From: Rutidosis leptorrhynchoides
Lineage: Eukaryota > Streptophyta > Magnoliopsida > Asterales > Asteraceae
Reading direction: 5' to 3'
Length of the DNA stretch: 64,000 nt
Assembly: GCF_046630445.1 (NCBI RefSeq)
Contig: NC_092337.1
Span: 360,770,001-360,834,000 of the forward strand
Position numbers and translations under genes: made by a program. This document shows, one piece after another, positions 46,555 to 58,802 of the stretch. Position 1 is the first letter of the stretch, and each line of letters begins with the position of its first letter. A model generated the notes under the pieces. The model worked only from the letters and a program-made list of their open reading frames with translations. It searched no databases and was not told the origin of the DNA.

Positions 46555-46915
46555 ACTCTCATGCAATTTGGCTAATGATGATTCGATCCGTATTTACAAA
46601 TGGTGGCAAATTGATCCGCCTACTAGTTTTAGTTTGGAAGAATTATTGATGATCATGCCTTCTTTATTCCCATTGCTAAAAAAATTTGGCAAGAGATTAT
46701 ATGGATATCGTGTCATCATATTTGGCATAATCGTAATTCAACTGTTTTCAACAAAAATAAGAAGAATGCATCAATGATGATTATTGAAATACAATTAAGA
46801 AGTTTAGAATGGATCTCCAATATATTGAAAAAAGTTTTTATCGAATGGCATCGTTGGCTAGCCTCCCCATTATGTTGTGATGTCCCCATTCCGAACAGAA
46901 TTGGTGTTAGGTGAA
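46555..46915 (+). mobile_element. LINE 3' ORF end fragment
   Basis: Frames read WWQIDPPTSFSLEELL, then in another frame KIWQEIIWISCHHIWHNRNS and SLEWISNILKKVFIEWHRWL, the usual C-terminus of L1-type ORF2 (IW..RN......F.WI.......W..WL). A frameshift separates the two parts. Confidence 0.65.
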
Positions 46916-47289
46916 ATTCTCATACTGCACAGCTGATACATTCTGAATTCTAATGTGCATATAGGATATAAAATCATTTGGACTTATAGATGATGATCGA
47001 GGGTTGGATTCAGACAAAAGAATAAAAAAGGATTAGCAGTTGTTTCATTATCAAGCATCGTTGATCTCATAAATTGGGGTTTTGTCTTAATACAATACTG
47101 CTACTGCTTTTCGAGCCTCAAATGGCTAATTTGGCTTCAGACTAAATGAGTTTGGGTTGCTTTGTTGCTACTTGATCAGCATTGTGGCCATATCCTCCTC
47201 TGCTTGTTTTCAAGTCTTGCTCTCATGCAGTGGTGAGTGCAGTGCTTGTAATGTTTTTTTTATTTATTATTTTTTTTATATATAATGTG

Positions 47290-48890
47290 TTTTTTAAATT
47301 GTATAGGACGCTACTAAATTTAACTATATTAGCCCACATATCAGGTCTTAAGGTTAATTTATCAAAAAGTTGCATTTATGGTGATGGAGTATCGAGCGGT
47401 TCGATTGAAAGTCTGGCCTCGATAATCAGATGTAGTGCATGTACATTTCCAGTGACTTATCTCGGGCTCCCAGTAGGGTGAAGAATGAGAAAAATAAAAG
47501 ATTGGGATCCGTATATTGACAAAATCCGTGGAAGGTTATCAGATTGGAATGCTAAGATGATGTCGTTTGGTGGTCGTCTAATCCTCATAAAGTCTGTCCT
47601 AAGTATCCTCCCGTTGTACGCCTTTGCCCTATTACGTGCTCCATAGGGCGTCATTAACTTTCTTGAAGGTATGAGACGTAAATTTTGGGGTAGGTTAGGG
47701 GATAATAATAAAATATTTTGGTAAAGTGGGAGTCCATTCTTACATCCTTTGACAAGGGCGGGTTAAACATCGGGTCTTTAAAAGCAAAAAATTTAGCGCT
47801 ATTGGGTAAATGGTGGTGAAGATTCTGGTTCGATAATAATATGTTTTGGGTAAGATTATCAAAAGTATTTACGAGAGAAATGGGGATTTGGGTACAAACT
47901 GTGGAAATTCATCTTCGAGAATAGGATCAGTTTGGCATTCCATTCAACTCGTCAATTCCGAATTTTCGAAGCTGAACATTAACCTTGCTACTTCTTTTGT
48001 AAAGTCTGTAGCGAACTTCGAGAGCTTGAAAGTATTCTTGGGTCCTTTGTGTATTTGAGTAATAATTCTAATTCTTGGTCATGGGTATTGCATAGCAGTG
48101 GCAAATTCACAACATACTACTGCTCGGAAATCTTGAATCAAAAAATTCTTGAATGTGCATCTCAACCTCGGGCCACTATGCGGAATTATTATGTGCCTCA
48201 AAAAGTTGGAATTTTTATATGGTAGATGAGACTGAAGAGACTACCAGTTCGGGAAGAGTTAGCTAAAAGAAATTTAGAGCTAGATTCGGTTCTATATCCC
48301 ATGTGTAACAACGGTATAGAATCCGTGGAACATATGATTCTTTTATGCCCGTTCGCGAAAGAGTTATGGGAGCGTATTTTTCATTGGTGGAGAATAAACA
48401 ATCAAGCTTACTCCGGGTTGGAGGAAATGTTTCAAGGTTCAAAGAGACTCGCAACCCTAAACTATACTTGTAAACTTTGGCAAGCCGTAGAATGCGTTGG
48501 TGGTTACATGTTATGGAAGATTCGAAATTCAAAAGTATTCAGAAAAAATAGTTGGAGAATTCCAATGGCGTTTAATGAAATCCAAGTCAAAAGCTTCCTA
48601 TGGATAAATAGTCGTTCTAAAAAGTTGTCCTTGAACTGGATTCAGTGGTTAGAGAACCCTAGTGTTTACGATGATAACGGCTAGCGTATCTGCTGGTAAC
48701 CTGTCCTTTTAGGGTGGTATAGGTCCGTAAATTCAAATTTTGATAGGCCCTGTTCGGTTTAGTTCTTTAGCCTGCATGTTTTGGCCATTTTGCTCCATGT
48801 ATCTCTAAAGCATACTGCTCTATGCTTCATGTACTCTATTGTTTCTTAATGAAAATGCTTTTTGCCTTTTAAAAAAACATTAAAGTACTC
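47290..48890 (+). mobile_element. 5'-truncated L1-type LINE with 3' tail
   Basis: Coding fragments in order: SGLKVNLSKSCIYGDGVSSG, FPVTYLGLPVG (stop at the end), a stretch resembling WDPYIDKIRGRLSDWNAKMM and SFGGRLILIKSVLSILPLYA, then several stops and shifts to about 48220. The zinc-finger end follows, open at 48226-48684 (LKRLPVREELAKRNLELDSV, then CNNGIESVEHMILLCPFAKELW). The CX2C...HX4C spacing is altered: one Cys reads Tyr-Pro-Met-Cys. The 3' untranslated part ends with CTTTTAAAAAAACATT near 48890. Only the 3' third of a LINE is present, the usual outcome of incomplete reverse transcription. Confidence 0.8.
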
Positions 48891-49660
48891 TTCAAATATA
48901 ATTATTATTGAATTTTTTTTAAGAGCCCATTGAATTCTCATCCTGGATTCGTCACTCCTCTCATTTGGTTGCCTGTTTAAAGGAATTTGAAGAAATTAAC
49001 TGTGAAGTTTTAGCCTTAGTTCTCTTTCTTTTAGTGCATTGTTTATCATGTATATACCCGTGGATCATAGCGAACTGGACAAACTCTTGTACATATTTAT
49101 GTTTTGATTAATAAAAGTTACAGAGTAGATGCCTTTTGAGAAAAACATAATAATTACAATTAGAGGAAAAAGGATATGTGGATGTCATGTACTAAACTTG
49201 GGTATAGAATAAGGAGACTACAACGTCAGATCTTCAACTTTCATATAGAAGGAGACATGTATGTCTGTTGGAGCGAATTGGATTAACGGGCCGAGGGCTG
49301 CCCATCTCCCCGTCACTCTTCTTTCCCTAATATGAACCTTGAGTCATCAAAACCATCCTGACTCGGCACCAGATAGTCCTACGCGACCGATGCTTCAAAA
49401 GGCAAAATTCACGTCGTTACCAGAACTATTTTCTTTAAAAAAACTAAACAACTCACGCTTATTTTTCAAAATATGATTTTAAAATAATTTGAAAGTGAAA
49501 CGAAAGCTAAATATTATCAGTTTTATAAATTTGTTTGAATAAATGTAAATTATAAAAAGTTTGTTAAGCAGACTGTTAAGTTAAAAAAAAAAAAAAAAAA
49601 AAACTTATAAAACTAACGATATTTTGCTCCTACTTCACTATTAATATCACTCTAAAACTA
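48891..49660. other. Intergenic, nothing recognised
   Basis: AT-rich, with a GC-richer block at about 49270-49420 containing no motif I can name, and a poly-A tract near 49583-49602. No coding frame supported. Confidence 0.5.
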
Positions 49661-49677
49661 TATAGACAATAACATAA

Positions 49678-49940
49678 GCACCGAAGTTTGATTTGAGTAG
49701 TATTGAGGTGAGCTGAGATCTAACTTGGGGTACTGCCAACCCAGTTTCGATTTTCACTCCAAGCAGGGAGTTTCAAACCTTTAATGGTACTGCCAATATC
49801 AATGCGATTTGGGAAAGTCTTTGAGGGGTTTCCCAACCTTCGATGGTACTGCCAACATCGTCGCGAACATAGTTTCCTTCTAACGCGTGTGTGGGTGACA
49901 AATCAGAGAATTCGATGTCGATGTCGCCGTTAAAAAAAAG
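49678..49940 (+). mobile_element. SINE with perfect 17-bp target duplication
   Basis: The segment is flanked by identical TATAGACAATAACATAA at 49661-49677 and 49941-49957, and ends in TTAAAAAAAAG, a short poly-A tail. The first 90 bases have an Ala/tRNA-like arrangement with GAGTAGTATTGAGG and CAGTTTCGATTTTCAC as possible boxes A and B. The phrase GGTACTGCCAA recurs three times inside. A perfect 17-bp duplication and A tail indicate L1-mediated insertion, fairly recent by window standards. Confidence 0.75.
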
Positions 49941-50631
49941 TATAGACAATAACATAATTTTAGTTAATTCTATCTATACGCGAATCAACTACATTAAAGA
50001 GCTACCTATTCATTTTACTCATACAAATAACTCAAATGCCAATTTACTTTACTTTTTTTTTTTTTATAACAAAAAAGGCTGATTTGGATAATAGCGGTGC
50101 ATTGCAATTTGCAATTTTTTGGTTTTAACAGCCCACTAGTATCGAGTGAGTGGGCGAGGGCTTGGCTTGGAACCTTCAACTTGTATGTTATTCTTCTTCT
50201 TTCAGTCTTTTAAGGTTATTGAGTATTTTCATTCTACTAGTAATATTTTAAGAAAACTCGTAAACAAAAATCATTTGTTACAATATAGAAATTCAAATGT
50301 AATTACAAAATGTAATAAAGTTATTTTTAGGCGGTAATTAAACCAGTTTGACTAAATACACGTTTGGTTTGAGGGTTTTTAAACGTGTAAGGTGTAGGAG
50401 TTTATTGAAAGTGTGTTTTCTTTTGTTTTAAGTGTGTTGTTTCTTATGTCACTATATTTTTGTTGTACACCTCTAAACATATTTTACACTAGTATATTTT
50501 ATATTATGCAGTATAATATTGTTAAAACTCGCTTGATGATACGTAGCCCCTGTCAAAAAATTTTTTTTTTTTGAAAGGCAAGTAAATTTTATAAAAATAT
50601 AAAAGGTACACGAGATAAAAACTAACAACAG

Positions 50632-51380
50632 AATTGCAGTTGTACTTGAGTGGTAGTGGCCTGCCTCTAACACACTTGAGGTCAGGAGTTCGACTCCACT
50701 CCAGGGCAACAATTAATGCAATTCTATCCCTGCCAAGTAAGCAGTGGCGGAACCAGAAATTTTTTTCACCTGGGGCAAATTTTTGTTTAAAAGCGTAACA
50801 ACTTTTTTTAATCAAAATATTGAAGCTTTTGGCCAAAATATGGAGGTTTTGGGCAAAATACGAATGTTTTGTGGAACATACGGATGTTTTGGAGCAAAAT
50901 ATGGAGTTTTTTTGACAAAATACGAAGGTTTTTGGATAAAATACGAAGGTTTTTGGACAAAATACAGAGGTTTTTAAGTAAAATACGGAGGTCGTTTGGC
51001 AAAATATGAAAACTTTAGGGGCAAAATATGAAGACTTTTAGGCAAGAAAAAAATCTACCTAGGACAAAATGAAAAAATCGAAAATTTTTGAATTTAAAAT
51101 TACAAATCCACTGGGGGCGAGCGCCCCCGCCTGCCCCTTACTAGTTACGCCCCTACATGTAAGGATCCACTCATGACACCTTTCCCACATTGTGTTGGGG
51201 GTAAAGGGGAGGGGGGGGTTTACTTGGTCGTGCCCTTGGATCGGTTCAAGGTTTCCTACCGGGCAGCGATAGGGGGCGGGTTAATATCACTGCATCGGCA
51301 TAGTCGAAACGGGAGATGATCGCAACAGGTGGTTAAGTCCCCCTCGAGTGATCCCAAAATCGATGTTCTAAAAAAAAAAA
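50632..51380 (+). mobile_element. tRNA-derived SINE, split by a hAT-type MITE
   Basis: The head (50632-50741) has box A TGAGTGGTAGTGG and box B GGTCAGGAGTTCGACTCC. The body continues after the inserted MITE (51164-51360: TCGGTTCAAGG, CCTACCGGGCAGCGATAGGG) and ends ATGTTCT plus poly-A. Flanking sequences AACTAACAACAG (left) and AACTAGCAACAAG (right) look like an old target duplication. The plus-strand head and A-tail give its orientation. Confidence 0.75.
50742..51155. mobile_element. hAT-type MITE with internal 20-bp repeats
   Basis: The left end CAGTGGCGGAACCAG and inverted right end TAGGGGCGTAACTAG are degenerate inverted repeats of the hAT form. Flanks CAAGTAAG (50734-50741) and CATGTAAG (51156-51163) agree at 7 of 8 bases, the hAT 8-bp duplication. 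The inside (about 50828-51050) is a run of some eleven imperfect 20-22 bp units of the type GGCAAAATACGAAGGTTTTT. No coding capacity. Confidence 0.75.
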
Positions 51381-51391
51381 CTAGCAACAAG

Positions 51392-52090
51392 CTAAAACTC
51401 AAAAGAAAATTTCAAAGTGTTACGTAACTATGAATTCCAACTAGAGGCAATTTTACCTGTATACTTTATCCATAAAAATGAAAAAAGTCTAGCGTTATCG
51501 AGAGAGTCACATTTCTTAATTGAAAATGAAGCATGTAGAATATCATTTATGAGTCGTCAAATTCACCATCAACTTATATCCACAATACAATATAAATTGT
51601 TAAGAGAAGAAAATATCAGTTTATGTTCAATAAAATTATCAAAAGATCAGTGTTTTTCTTTTGACAATTTTATTAAAACATCTGTTAATATTTTCTTCTT
51701 TTATTTTTTACACTTATTCAAACATAGGTTATCACTTTATTAGATATATCTATCTATCTATTTATTGTGGTATGATTGATTGAGAAGTTGTGTAATTTGG
51801 TAGTAGACTTTTAAGGCACAAGTTGGACTTTTAATAAAGTTGAAAGGCCCAGTAGTTGAAAAGCAAATCTCGACAAATCAACACTATTTGCCACACTACA
51901 ACCTAACTACAGTAATTAACACGGTGCTCAACGGCTTTTAATCCGAGCCGTGGGTGCATTTATACGCTTATCTGACGTCATTATAATACCATTTTGACGT
52001 CATAGTAGGTTTACAATTTACTGAAAAATGAAATATACACACTTCATTTGTATGAACACGCTTTTATTTGTGAGCCATTAATACTTAAAA
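51392..52090. other. Intergenic, no gene annotated
   Basis: A 108-codon frame at 51417-51743 has no recognisable motif and is AT-rich. An ATCT run sits near 51747-51765, and two TGACGTCA-like words at about 51972 and 51993. I see nothing else. Confidence 0.45.
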
Positions 52091-52409
52091 GACCACCTTT
52101 AACGGTGGCGTTCTCGGAAGTGTGTTGGCCAACACGCCGGCAAACACGCCGTAGCGCGGCGTGTTGTACCAAAATTACGGCGGCGTGCTTCATGTGAGCA
52201 CCGAATATTTGTAGGCGTGTTGCATTTTTTCTCATTTTTTAATTAGTTTTTATCCCCTTTTCACCCAACTTCCAATCATATTTTAACACATCACCTAACA
52301 CGCCACTTAACACTCCACTCCATTACACACCAGTATAGCAGCACGCTCATCAAGCACCCCACCCCATCCAGCAACACGTCTATCATTCCCTTCAGGGATA
52401 AAGATGGTC
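52091..52409. mobile_element. Harbinger-type MITE, 319 bp, with ACACGCC repeats
   Basis: Ends GACCACCTTTA (left) and TAAAGATGGTC (right) are inverted. Flanks AAA and TAA suggest an eroded 3-bp TAA duplication. Internal CG-rich words (CAACACGCCGGCAAACACG, GGCGTGTTG) form small hairpins. Inverted similarity to the intron-2 MITE at 32651-33023 (CCAATCATATTTTAACACAT) puts them in related families. Confidence 0.65.
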
Positions 52410-52590
52410 TAAGCTACATAGTTATGTTTTTGATGGATGGGATGGGATAAGGATATGTACCCGTGAAACGAAACATGAAATTAACAGTTTTAATGGCAGG
52501 TTTATGTTTATTTATGAAGAGTATGGGCAACTAGAGTTTTGTAACAACACTAATTTTTCGAATTAATATAAAATTATATAATAAATCACT

Positions 52591-52724
52591 AAATATAATT
52601 CGATAGTTTCGACAATTAAAATATTTAAAATTAGCCGACCTATTTGTAATACGGGTCAAAATATAATTCGATAGTTTCAACAATTAAAATATTTAAAATT
52701 AGCCGACCTATTTGTAATACGGGT
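52591..52724. repeat. Tandem duplication, 67-bp unit
   Basis: Two near-identical copies begin AAATATAATTCGATAGTTTC at 52591 and 52658 and end AATACGGGTCA. One copy differs by a single visible base (CGACAATT versus CAACAATT). Confidence 0.85.
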
Positions 52725-52867
52725 CATTATATATTCAAATATAAAAGTAAACACTTCTTCCCTTATTCGATTTCCAATTTTCCACCACGCGAGTCGGGAA
52801 GTTGCCATTCAACCTTCTTCCTTCGATCAATTTATCTGTATGTAGTAGCTGGTAAGTATTTCTCCTA

Positions 52868-53071
52868 ATTATGCTATCAATTATGCAATGTCTCTTTTCG
52901 AAAAAGCTGGAGATCTTTCCTTGGCGTGTCATAAAGAAACAGATTCCTATTAGGGTAGAGCTCGACAAGAGAGGTATTTATTTACATTCCGTTAGAAGCC
53001 CCCTTTGTGATGATGATTTGGAATCGATTGATCATTATCTTATATTTTGCAAACACTACATGGATATATGG
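52868..53071 (+). mobile_element. LINE zinc-finger fragment
   Basis: An open frame reads FPWRVIKKQIPIRVELDKRG and, further on, SPLCDDDLESIDHYLIFCKH, the C-terminal zinc-finger region of L1-type ORF2 (W..........L..RG......C..C....E...H....C). One of the two first Cys is replaced by Ser. It is cut on the right by the LTR that starts at 53072. Confidence 0.75.
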
Positions 53072-55939
53072 TGTAGTCACCCGAACTTTTCCATATTTAT
53101 ATATATATATATTAAATGAAATTGTTATTTACATGATTAAGTGTTTTCAACATGTTAAGCAATCAAACTTGTTAAGACTTGATTAATTGAAATAGGTTTC
53201 ATATAGACAATTGACCACCCAAGTTGACCGGTGATTCACGAACGTTAAAACTTGTAAAAGGTATATGATGACATATATATGGTTATATATATAGTTAACA
53301 TGATATTATGATAAGTAAACATATCATTAAGAATATTAATAATGAACTACATATGTAAAAACAAGACTACTAACTTAATGATTTTGAAACGAGACATATA
53401 TGTAAGGATTATCGTTGTAACGACATTTAATGTATATATATCATATTAAGAGATATTTGTACATCATAATATCATGATAATATAATAATTTAAAATCTCA
53501 TTTGATATTATAAACATTGGGTTAACAACATTTAACAAGATCGTTAACCTAAAGGTTTCAAAACAACATTTACATGTAACGACTAACGATGACTTAACGA
53601 CTCAGTTAAAATGTATATACATGTAGTGTTTTAATATGTATTCATACACTTTTGAAAGACTTCAAGACACTTATCAAAATACTTCTACTTAACAAAAATG
53701 CTTACAATTACATCCTCGTTCAGTTTCATCAACAAATCTACTCGTATGCACCCGTATTCGTACTCGTACAATACATAGCTTTTAGATGTATGTACTATTG
53801 GTATATACACTCCAATGATCAGCTCTTAGCAGCCCATGTGAGTCACCTAACACATGTGGGAACCATCATTTGGCAACTAGCATGAAATATCTCATAAAAT
53901 TACAAAAATATGAGTAATCATTCATGACTTATTTACATGAAAATAAAATTACATATCCTTTATATCTAATCCATACACCAACGACCAAAAACACCTACAA
54001 ACACTTTCATTCTTCAATTTTCTTCATCTAATTGATCTCTCTCAAGTTCTATCTTCAAGTTCTAAATGTTCTTCATAAATTCCAAAAGTTCTAGTTTCAT
54101 AAAATCAATAATACTTCCAAGATTGCAAGTTTACTTCCAAGTTTTCTAAATCCATTCCAAGTAATCATCCAAGATCAAGAAACCTTTGTTACTTACACTA
54201 GGTTATCTTTCTAATACAAGGTAATGATCATATTCAAACTTTAATTCAATTTCTATAACTATAACAATCTTATTTCGAGTGGAAATCTTACTTGAAATTG
54301 TTTTCGTGTCATGATTCTGCTTCAAGAACTTTCAAGCCATCCAAGGATCCTTTGAAGCTAGATCCATTTTTCTCATTTCTAGTAGGTTTATCCAAGGAAC
54401 TTGAGGTAGTAATGATGTTCATAACATCATTCGATTCATACATAAAAAGCTGTCTTATTCAACGTTATAAACTTGTAATCACTAGAACATAGTTTAGTTA
54501 ATTCTAAACTTGTTCGCAAATAAAGTTAATCCTTCTAACTAGACTTTTAAAATCAATTAAATACATGTTATATATCTATATGATATGCTAACTTAATGAT
54601 TTAAAACCCGAAAACACGATAAACACCATAAAACTGGATATACGCTGTCGTAGTAAAACCGGGGGCTGTTTTGGTTGGGATAATTAAAAGCTAAGAAGAA
54701 ATTTGATTTAAATGCTATACTTCTGGAAAAATGATTTTTCTTATGAACATGAAACTATATCCAAAAATCATGGTTAAACTCGAAGTGAAAGTATGTTTTT
54801 CAAAATGGTCACCAAGATGTCGTTCTTTCGACGGAAATGACTACCTCTTTCAAAAATGACTTGTAACTTGTATTTCTGACTAAAAACTTATACTTTTTCT
54901 ATTTATATTCATAAAGTTAAGTTCAATACGAAACCGTGGCCACTGGAATCACTCAAAACGGATTAGAAACGAAGAAATGGCGAGTAAAACAAGATTGATA
55001 AAAACTACTCATTTTACCTACGTGAAAGTTAGTAATAAATCTATTCCAACCATAACCTAATCAACTTATATTATATATTATGTAATCTTGACATACCATA
55101 GACACGTATACAATGTTTCGACTTATCATGTCGACCCATCTATATATATATATATATTGCGGAACAACCATAGACACTCTATATGTGAATGTTGGAGTTA
55201 GCTATACAGGGTTGAGGTTGATTCCAAAATATATATATAGTTTGAGTTGTGATCAATACTAAGATACGTATACACTGGGTCGTGGATTGATTCAAGATAA
55301 TATATATCGATTTATTTCTGTACATCTAACTGTAGACAACTAGTTGTAGGTTACTAACGAGGACAGCTGACTTAATAAACTTAAAACATCAAAATGTATT
55401 AAAATTGTTGTAAATATATTTTGAACATACTTTGATATATATGTACATATTTGTTATAGGTTCGTGAATCGACCAGTGGCCAAGTCTTACTTCCCGACGA
55501 AGTAAAAATCTGTGAAAGTGAGTTATAGTCCCACTTTTAAAATCTAATATTTTTTGGGATGAGAATACATGCAGGTTTTATAAATGATTTACAAAATAGA
55601 CACAAGTACGTGAAACTACATTCTATGGTTGAATTATCGAAATCGAATATGTCCCTTTTTATTAAGTCTGGTAATCTAGGAATTAGGGAACAGACACCCT
55701 AATTGACGCGAATCCTAAAGATAGATCTATTGGGTCTAACAAACCCCATCCAAAGTACCAGATGCTTTAGTACTTCGAAATTTATATCATATCCGAAGGG
55801 TGTCCCGGAATGATGGGGATATTCTTATATATGCATCTTGTTAATGTCGGTTACCAGGTGTTCACCATATGAATGATTTTTATCTCTATGTATGGGATGT
55901 GTATTGAAATATGAAATCTTGTGGTCTATTGTTACGATT

Positions 55940-56016
<77 letters not shown>

Positions 56017-56327
56017 TTAAACCTATAACTCACCAACATTTTTGTTGACGTTTAAAGCATGTTTATTCTCAGGTGAATACTAAGAGCTTCCGCTGTTGCA
56101 TACTAAAATAAGGACAAGATTTGGAGTTCATGTTTGTATGATATTGTGTAAAAAAACTGCATTTAAGAAACATATGTCGATGTAATATATTTCTATTGTA
56201 AATCATTATGTAATGGTCGTGTGTAAACGGTATATTTTAGATTATAATTATTTGATAATCTACGTAATGCTTTTGAAACCTTTATTGATAAAATAAAGGT
56301 TATGGTTGTTTTAAAAATGAATGCAGT
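53072..56327 (+). mobile_element. LTR of the chromovirus A/B family, interrupted by Athila
   Basis: It starts TGTAGTCACCCGAAC after LINE coding sequence and is collinear with 1556-4860, up to the block AAAATGAATGCAGT. There the Athila LTR begins, before the last 85 or so bases (CTTTGAAAAACG...CATTTCA). It has no pol to its left, so it is a solo LTR or the 5' LTR of an element whose body lies right of the Athila insertions. A TA microsatellite (about 55942-56014) has expanded inside it. Confidence 0.85.
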
Positions 56328-58311
56328 TGATAATGCTAAAAACGAACATATATTTCATAGCATTATTCCTCAAGAAAGACAAGCTTTTAGTTGCAATTGT
56401 TCTATTTACAAGTGATATTCATTTAAATAATAAAAGGTGAAGACAAAAGACAGATTCGACGAATTGAAGACGCAAACGACCAAAAAGCTCAAAAGTACAA
56501 AAGACAATCAAAAAGGTTCCAATTATTGATAAGAAACGTCTCGAAATTACAAGAGTACAAGATTCAAAACGCAAAGTACAAGATATTAAATTGTACGCAA
56601 GGACGTTCGAAAATCCGGAACCGGGACCAGAGTCAACTCTTAACGCTCGACGCAACGGACTAAAAATTACAAGTTAACTATGTATATAAATATAATATAA
56701 TATATAATTAATTATATTAATTATATATATATTATATTTATAAATAAAAACCGTCGGCAGAGAAAGACTCTAAGGGACTGAGCTGTAAATTCATTCTCCG
56801 CGACTCGCGGAGTTTGAAGAGGATTTCACCGCGAGTCGCGGAGCCCCAAAATGAAATTCTGCCTATAAAGCCAACCGAATTCTGATCGTAAAAAATCATC
56901 TTTTTTCTTCCTCATTCATACGTAAAATTTATATTTATATTTATAATTTATATTTTAATTTTAATTATAATTCTAATAATAAGGGTATGTTAGCGAATGT
57001 TGTAAGGGTGTAAGTCGAAATTCTGTCCGTGTAACGCTACGCTATTTTTAATCATTGTAAGTTATGTTCAACCTTTTTACATTAATGTCTCGTAGCTAAG
57101 TTATTATTATGCTTATTTAAAACGAAGTAATCATGATGTTGGGCTAATTACTAAAATTGGGTAATTGGGCTTTGTATCATAATTGGGGTTTGGACAAAAG
57201 AACGACACTTGTGGAAATTAGACTATGGGCTATTAATGGGCTTTATATTTGTTTAACTAAATGATAGTTTGTTAATGTTAATATAAAGATTTACAATTGG
57301 GCGTCCCTATAAATTACCATATACACTCAATCGGACACGATGGGCGGGGTATTTATATCTACGAATAATCGTTCATTTAACCGGACACGGGAATGGATTA
57401 ATAGCCACTAGAATAATTAAAACAGGGGTGAAATTACATTCAAGGGTAATTGGTGTAATTGCTAACAAAGTAGTAAAACCTTGGTTTACACGCAGTCGAT
57501 AACCTGGTGTATTCATTAAACAAAGTATTAAAACTTTGTTACAATTCGAATCCCCAATTAGTTGGAATATTTAACTTCGGGTATAAGGATAATTTGACGA
57601 GGACACTCGCACTTTATATTTATGACTGATGGACGGTTATGGACAAAAACCAGACGGACATATTAAATAATCCAGGACAAAGGACAATTAACCCATGGGC
57701 ATAAAACTAAAATCAACACGTCAAACATCATGATTACGGAAGTTTAAATAAGCATAATTCTTTTATTTCATATTTAATTTCCTTTATTTTATATTTAATT
57801 GCACTTCTAATTATCGCACTTTTATTTATTGTTATTTAATCGCACTTTTAATTATCGTACTTTTTAATTATCGCAAGTTTATTTTATCGCACTTTTATTA
57901 TTCGCAATTTCATTATCGTTATTTATTTTACGTTTTAAATTAAGTCTTTTATTTATTTATTATTTTACATTAGGTTTTAACTGCGACTAAAGTTTTAAAA
58001 TCGACAAACCGGTCATTAAACGGTAAAAACCCCCTTTTATAATAATAATATTACTTATATATATATTTGTATTTTTATAAAAGTAAACTAATATAGCGTT
58101 AAGCTTTGTTTAAAGATTTCCCTGTGGAACGAACCGGACTTACTAAAAACTACACTACTGTACGATTAGGTACACTGCCTATAAGTGTTGTAGCAAGGTT
58201 TAAGTATATCCATTCTCTAAATAAATAAATATCTTGTGTAAAATTGTATCGTATTTAATAGTTTTTCCTAGTAAAATATAAACTATTTCGTATCCCTTAG
58301 CTTTGACATCA
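56328..58311 (+). mobile_element. 5' LTR of Athila C (plus strand, 1984 bp)
   Basis: It runs from TGATAATGCTAAAAACGAAC to ...TTTGACATCA, with TGAT...ATCA ends, and is followed after 8 nt by the tRNA-Asp primer site, so it is a 5' LTR. U3 has the palindrome doublet at 56796-56812 and 56827-56843, a 20-bp gap, and TATAAAG at 56864-56870. The left flank GCAGT (56323-56327) should be the target duplication. It is highly similar to the inverted LTR at 58803-60792. Confidence 0.92.
56796..56843 (+). promoter_or_regulatory. Paired GC-rich palindrome upstream of the LTR TATA box (Athila C)
   Basis: CTCCGCGACTCGCGGAG at 56796-56812 (a perfect 8+1+8 dyad) and CACCGCGAGTCGCGGAG at 56827-56843, starts 31 bp apart. 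TATAAAG follows exactly 20 bp later. Binding factor unknown. Confidence 0.5.
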
Positions 58312-58802
58312 AGTATTTTTGGCGCCGCTGCCGGGGAACTCTTAAACGCCGGAAGCGCAACGCTAATATATAAAAAAAAAAAAAAAATTTAGTTAACTTT
58401 TATTAAAATTCGTTTTTGTAAAAATACGTTTTAATTATTCAAAAATATAAAAAGAAAAACAAAAATATAAGTATTTTTAAGATTTTGTTAAATATTTAAG
58501 TTTTATAAGTTTCTTTATTTTTATTTTAGTTTATAAAAATATAAGTTTTATTTAAATATCTTTTATTTATATAAAAACAGAAAACAGAAAAGAAAAAAAA
58601 TAAATAAAGAAAAAACGCGTCGAATTTAATAAGCTGTCATCTGAATTTCTGAACCCCGCAACTCGCGGGGTTTTCTGCATCAATTACCGCGACTCGCGGA
58701 GATAACCTGACACGCCGAGAGAAGCCCTAATTCAGCATTAATTACGGTTAATTATTAATTATTATTATTATAACCCTAACTAATTATTATTATTATAATT
58801 AC
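58312..58802 (+). mobile_element. Athila C leader, cut at 58802
   Basis: It begins with an 8-nt spacer and the primer site, then an A/T-rich leader matching that of Athila A, including a palindrome doublet at 58654-58670 and 58685-58701. It breaks off at 58802 in an ATT-rich run where the U5 end of an inverted Athila LTR starts. Gag is not reached. If the second element is a simple insertion, ATTAC (58798-58802) should be repeated at its far end. Confidence 0.8.
58320..58337 (+). other. Primer binding site for tRNA-Asp (Athila C)
   Basis: TGGCGCCGCTGCCGGGGA, identical to the site at 14014-14031 and at the same 8-nt distance from the LTR end. Confidence 0.85.
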
